Shown in pieces: positions 5,675 to 5,707 of a DNA stretch of 5,707 nucleotides (position 1 is the first letter of the stretch; each line of letters begins with the position of its first letter). The notes beneath the pieces were generated by a model. It was not told the origin of the DNA and did no database searches. It saw nothing but the letters and a program-made list of their open reading frames with translations. A program made the translations under genes and the position numbers. This DNA comes from Candidatus Dormiibacterota bacterium (GTDB lineage: Bacteria; Chloroflexota; Dormibacteria; Aeolococcales; Aeolococcaceae), in contig PLXL01000124.1 in NCBI GenBank assembly GCA_003153215.1, positions 1 through 5,707 of the forward strand, written 5' to 3'.

Positions 5675-5707
5675 ATGGCAAACGTCGAGTATCGGCAGGC
5701 GACCTGC
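5675..5707 (+). CDS. Start of a probable ABC transporter ATPase (MsiK/UgpC type), 11 codons only
   Basis: The visible N-terminus MANVEYRQATC resembles the first beta-strand of CUT1 sugar-transporter ATPases (MsiK, UgpC, MsmK), which often begin MA-x-V-x-[FY]. AGGAG at 5660-5664 lies 10 bases before the ATG, a reasonable ribosome site. Location directly after two permeases supports the assignment. Walker A and all other diagnostic motifs lie outside the window, so this rests on position and a very short match. Confidence 0.55.
   Translation, partial: MANVEYRQATC

Noticed and set aside
4596..5681. 361-residue minus-strand open frame opposite permease 2
   Set aside because: Highly charged, repetitive Glu/Asp/Gly/Arg/His composition is the typical mirror of a hydrophobic membrane-protein gene.

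Overview
The window is GC-rich DNA, by eye about two-thirds G+C with strongly GC-biased third codon positions. It carries an N-acetylglucosamine / chitooligosaccharide utilisation locus. The high GC, the lipoprotein-type binding protein and two operators matching the DasR (GntR/HutC family) site of Streptomyces point to an actinobacterium. A related high-GC soil lineage such as Chloroflexota or Dormibacterota cannot be excluded from sequence alone.

Layout: two divergent transcription units leave one shared regulatory region (about 2050-2329). Leftward (minus strand) are nagA (N-acetylglucosamine-6-phosphate deacetylase, 949-2049) and then a GH20 beta-N-acetylhexosaminidase that runs off the left edge (1-919). 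Rightward (plus strand) is a CUT1-type sugar ABC transporter: a DasA-like lipoprotein binding protein (2330-3634), two inner-membrane permeases (3661-4695 and 4692-5630), a possible 15-codon ORF, and the first 11 codons of what looks like the transporter ATPase (5675 onward).

The shared region holds a near-perfect dre-like palindrome just downstream of a candidate nagA promoter, and a second, degenerate copy just downstream of a candidate dasA promoter. Each operator overlaps the predicted transcription start, so one DasR-like repressor could silence both arms. The working model (inference): the transporter imports chitobiose or GlcNAc oligomers, the GH20 enzyme releases GlcNAc, a kinase encoded elsewhere makes GlcNAc-6-P, and NagA deacetylates it to GlcN-6-P. 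In Streptomyces, GlcN-6-P is the effector that releases DasR, so nagA would produce the inducer of its own operon.

No wholly new system is visible. The points worth a second look are: (i) the GH20 gene has two credible starts, one giving a secreted/lipoprotein form and one with an ideal ribosome site giving a cytoplasmic form; (ii) two back-to-back GC hairpins lie between the binding-protein gene and the first hydrophobic segment of permease 1, inside the annotated permease N-terminus, where codon usage is also atypical; (iii) the ATPase appears to be encoded in the operon, reached through a tiny ORF that touches both neighbours; (iv) an extra operator half-site forms an 8-bp inverted repeat around the dasA promoter.
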